Shown piece by piece: positions 6,135-7,664 of a stretch of 7,664 nt of DNA; positions within the stretch are counted from its first letter, which is position 1, and each line of letters starts with the position of its first letter. The notes under the pieces are model-generated. The model ran no database searches and was not told where the DNA came from. It saw only the letters and a program-made list of their open reading frames with translations. This DNA is from CAYXOX01 sp964466745. GTDB lineage: Bacteria; Pseudomonadota; Alphaproteobacteria; Rhodobacterales; Rhodobacteraceae. The stretch spans positions 1-7,664 of the forward strand of contig CAYXOX010000145.1 of NCBI GenBank assembly GCA_964466745.1, read 5' to 3'. The position numbers and the translations under genes were made by a program.

Positions 6135-7304
6135 ATGGAATACCTGAGCCAGAGCCCGACGGACCCCGCCTTCGTGCAGGATCCCTACAGCTTCTACGAC
6201 CGCGCGCGGCGGGGCGGCGATCTCTTCTTCTGGGAAGACTACGGCATGGCCTGCGCCACGTCGCACCGCGCGGTGTCGGCGCTCTTGCGCGACAGGCGCC
6301 TGGGGCGCGAGGCACCGCCGGAACTGAGCGCCCCCGCCCCGCCCCATGCGGCCGCCTTCTACGCCATCGAGGCGCACTCGATGCTTGAACTGGAGCCGCC
6401 GCGCCACACCATGCTGCGTGCCCAGGTGCTGCGCGCCTTCACCTCGCGCCGCATCGCGGCCATGGAGGGCGAGATCACGGCGCTCTGCCACGCGCTGGTG
6501 GACAGCTTTCCCTCCGGACCGTTCGACCTTCTGCCCGCCTATGCCAATCGCGTGCCGGTCCTGGTGATCGCCCGGCTGCTCGGGGCTCCGGAGGAGCGCG
6601 CAGACGACATGCTGGCCTGGTCCCACGCCATGGTGGCGATGTACCAGGCCAACCGCTCGCGCGCGACCGAGGAGGACGCCGGACAGGCCGCGGCCGAGTT
6701 CGCCGCCTTCGTCGACGCCCTGCTCGACGCGCGGCGGGCCGCGCCGCGGAACGATCTGATCTCGGCGCTGGCCCTTGCCGCGGGCGAGCGGCTCACCCCC
6801 GAGGAGGTGCGCGCCACCTGCATCCTGCTGCTCAACGCGGGCCACGAGGCCACCGTGCACACCCTCGGCAACGGCATCGCGACGCTGCTCGCGAACGGGA
6901 TTCCGGCGAACGAGGCCGGAACGGAGGCCACCGTGGAGGAGATCATCCGCCACGATCCGCCGCTGCACATGTTCACCCGCTGGATCTACGAGCCGGTGCG
7001 CCTCTTCGGGCAGGATTTCGCGCGCGGCGAGCGGGTTGCGCTTCTGCTGGGCGCGGCCAACCGCGACCCCGCCGCCTACGCCGCGCCCGCGCGCTTCGAT
7101 CCCGGGCGGGACGGGCCGGCCAACGTGGCGTTCGGAGCGGGGCTGCATTTCTGCATCGGCGCGCCGCTGGCCCGGCTGGAGATGCGGATCGCGCTCCGCG
7201 TCCTCTTCGAGCGTTGCCCGAAGCTGCGGCTGGCCGCCGCGCCACGCTACGCCGACACCTACCATTTCCACGGGCTGGGCGCGCTGATGGTGGAAACAGG
7301 CTGA
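6135..7304 (+). CDS. Cytochrome P450
   Basis: A 389-residue soluble bacterial P450 monooxygenase that would oxidise an organic substrate using O2 and electrons from a ferredoxin or other redox partner; the substrate is unknown. The heme-binding loop FGAGLHFCIGAPLARLE gives the thiolate ligand Cys340. The K-helix ExxR pair is Glu269 and Arg272 (EEIIRHDPP). The I-helix reads AGHEAT at 235-240, and the N-terminal EPPRHTMLR motif follows near residue 90. The length is normal and there is no membrane anchor, as expected for the bacterial class. In the I-helix the residue after the acid (Glu238) is Ala239 rather than the usual Thr; Thr240 follows. The ATG at 6135 begins the natural MEYLSQSPTDPAF N-terminus, but its ribosome binding site is weak (only GGAACGG close upstream). 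No ferredoxin or reductase gene is nearby. It is divergent from fbpA and convergent with prfB. Confidence 0.95.
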   Translation: MEYLSQSPTDPAFVQDPYSFYDRARRGGDLFFWEDYGMACATSHRAVSALLRDRRLGREAPPELSAPAPPHAAAFYAIEAHSMLELEPPRHTMLRAQVLRAFTSRRIAAMEGEITALCHALVDSFPSGPFDLLPAYANRVPVLVIARLLGAPEERADDMLAWSHAMVAMYQANRSRATEEDAGQAAAEFAAFVDALLDARRAAPRNDLISALALAAGERLTPEEVRATCILLLNAGHEATVHTLGNGIATLLANGIPANEAGTEATVEEIIRHDPPLHMFTRWIYEPVRLFGQDFARGERVALLLGAANRDPAAYAAPARFDPGRDGPANVAFGAGLHFCIGAPLARLEMRIALRVLFERCPKLRLAAAPRYADTYHFHGLGALMVETG

Positions 7305-7349
7305 GCCGGCCGCCGGCAGGGTGGCTGCGGCTCCGCCGTGTGTCGCGGC

Positions 7350-7386
7350 GCGCCCCGTGGGGGGCGCCGGCCGAGAGCGCCGGCCG
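7350..7386. repeat. GC-rich hairpin and 10-base direct repeat between the P450 gene and prfB
   Basis: A perfect 7-bp stem GCGCCCC/GGGGCGC (7350-7356 and 7361-7367, loop GTGG) overlaps a direct repeat of GCGCCGGCCG (7364-7373 and 7377-7386, three bases apart). The gap lies between convergent genes, where a terminator is expected, but no T run follows on either strand, so an intrinsic terminator cannot be claimed. The remaining parts of the 7305-7485 gap show no gene. Confidence 0.4.
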
Positions 7387-7485
7387 CCCACGGCGCACAG
7401 CGCGCGCCCCGGTGGCCGACAGGCGGAATACTGCGTAGTCAGAGAGATGTATCGCGCGGCGCTGATGCAACGCTTCAAGGGGCGG

Positions 7486-7664
7486 TCAGTCCTCCGCGCG
7501 CGCCTCGGCGCGGCTCTTTCCGGCCACGTCCATCGCCAGGGTCGCGGCCATGAACCTGTCCAGATCGCCGTCGAGCACCCCCTGGGTATCGGAGGTTTCC
7601 TCGCCCGTGCGCAGATCCTTCACCATCTGGTAGGGCTGCAGCACGTAGGAGCGGATCTGGTTGC
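7486..7664 (-). CDS. prfB: Peptide chain release factor 2 (C-terminal 58 residues)
   Basis: Partial: only the 3' end lies in the window and the gene continues past the right edge. The minus strand reads NQIRSYVLQPYQMVKDLRTG, then an ETSDTQGVLDGDLDRFM segment and a short AGKSRAEARAED tail before TGA (7486-7488). This is the characteristic C-terminal end of RF2, which releases finished proteins at UGA and UAA codons on the ribosome. RF1 differs clearly at this end. The GGQ and SPF motifs and any autoregulatory frameshift site are outside the window, so the integrity of the gene cannot be judged. It is convergent with the P450 gene. No terminator with a T run is visible downstream of its stop. 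Confidence 0.93.
   Translation of the reverse strand, partial: NQIRSYVLQPYQMVKDLRTGEETSDTQGVLDGDLDRFMAATLAMDVAGKSRAEARAED

Noticed and set aside
6084..7478. Minus-strand open frame of 464 codons opposite the P450 gene
   Set aside because: It is antisense to an unmistakable P450 and has biased low-complexity composition and no recognisable domain.
1..7664. Mobile element, CRISPR array, tRNA or rRNA
   Set aside because: No transposase or integrase, no regularly spaced repeats, no target duplications and no recognisable RNA gene were seen. Composition is uniform across the window.

Overview
This window looks like a piece of an alphaproteobacterial chromosome, most probably from the Rhodobacteraceae or a close relative. 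That placement is an inference from the very high G+C, the strong third-position G/C bias in every gene, and the character of the SufA/IscA-like protein, the release factor 2 tail and the tandem peptide-transporter ATPase. No database search was possible.

Layout from left to right: (1) the 3' part of a tandem (double) ABC ATPase of the oligopeptide/dipeptide transporter class, + strand, ending at 1307; (2) a 278-base intergenic stretch with a possible promoter; (3) a small A-type Fe-S carrier (SufA/IscA/ErpA family), 1586-1969; (4) a 100-base gap with a GC-rich hairpin; (5) triosephosphate isomerase tpiA, 2070-2831; (6) a two-domain ferric-iron ABC permease of the FbpB type whose GTG start overlaps the tpiA stop (GTGA), 2828-4588; (7) a 355-base gap that holds the terminator of the next, oppositely oriented gene; (8) the periplasmic ferric-iron-binding protein FbpA/FutA, - strand, 4944-5975; (9) a 159-base divergent promoter region; (10) a cytochrome P450, + strand, 6135-7304; (11) a 181-base gap with GC-rich hairpins; (12) the last 58 codons of prfB (peptide chain release factor 2), - strand, running off the right edge.

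FbpA and FbpB should work together in Fe(III) uptake: FbpA captures ferric iron in the periplasm and the FbpB dimer-equivalent forms the membrane channel. They are transcribed towards each other, and the matching ATPase (FbpC) is not in the window. Iron use recurs nearby (Fe-S carrier, heme P450, cysteine-rich tails of the peptide ATPase), but only the FbpA-FbpB link is strongly supported. I see no mobile element, CRISPR array, tRNA or rRNA, and no clear new multi-gene system. The most notable points are the tpiA-fbpB overlap, the convergent fbpA/fbpB pair without fbpC, and a P450 with alanine where the conserved I-helix threonine is normally found.
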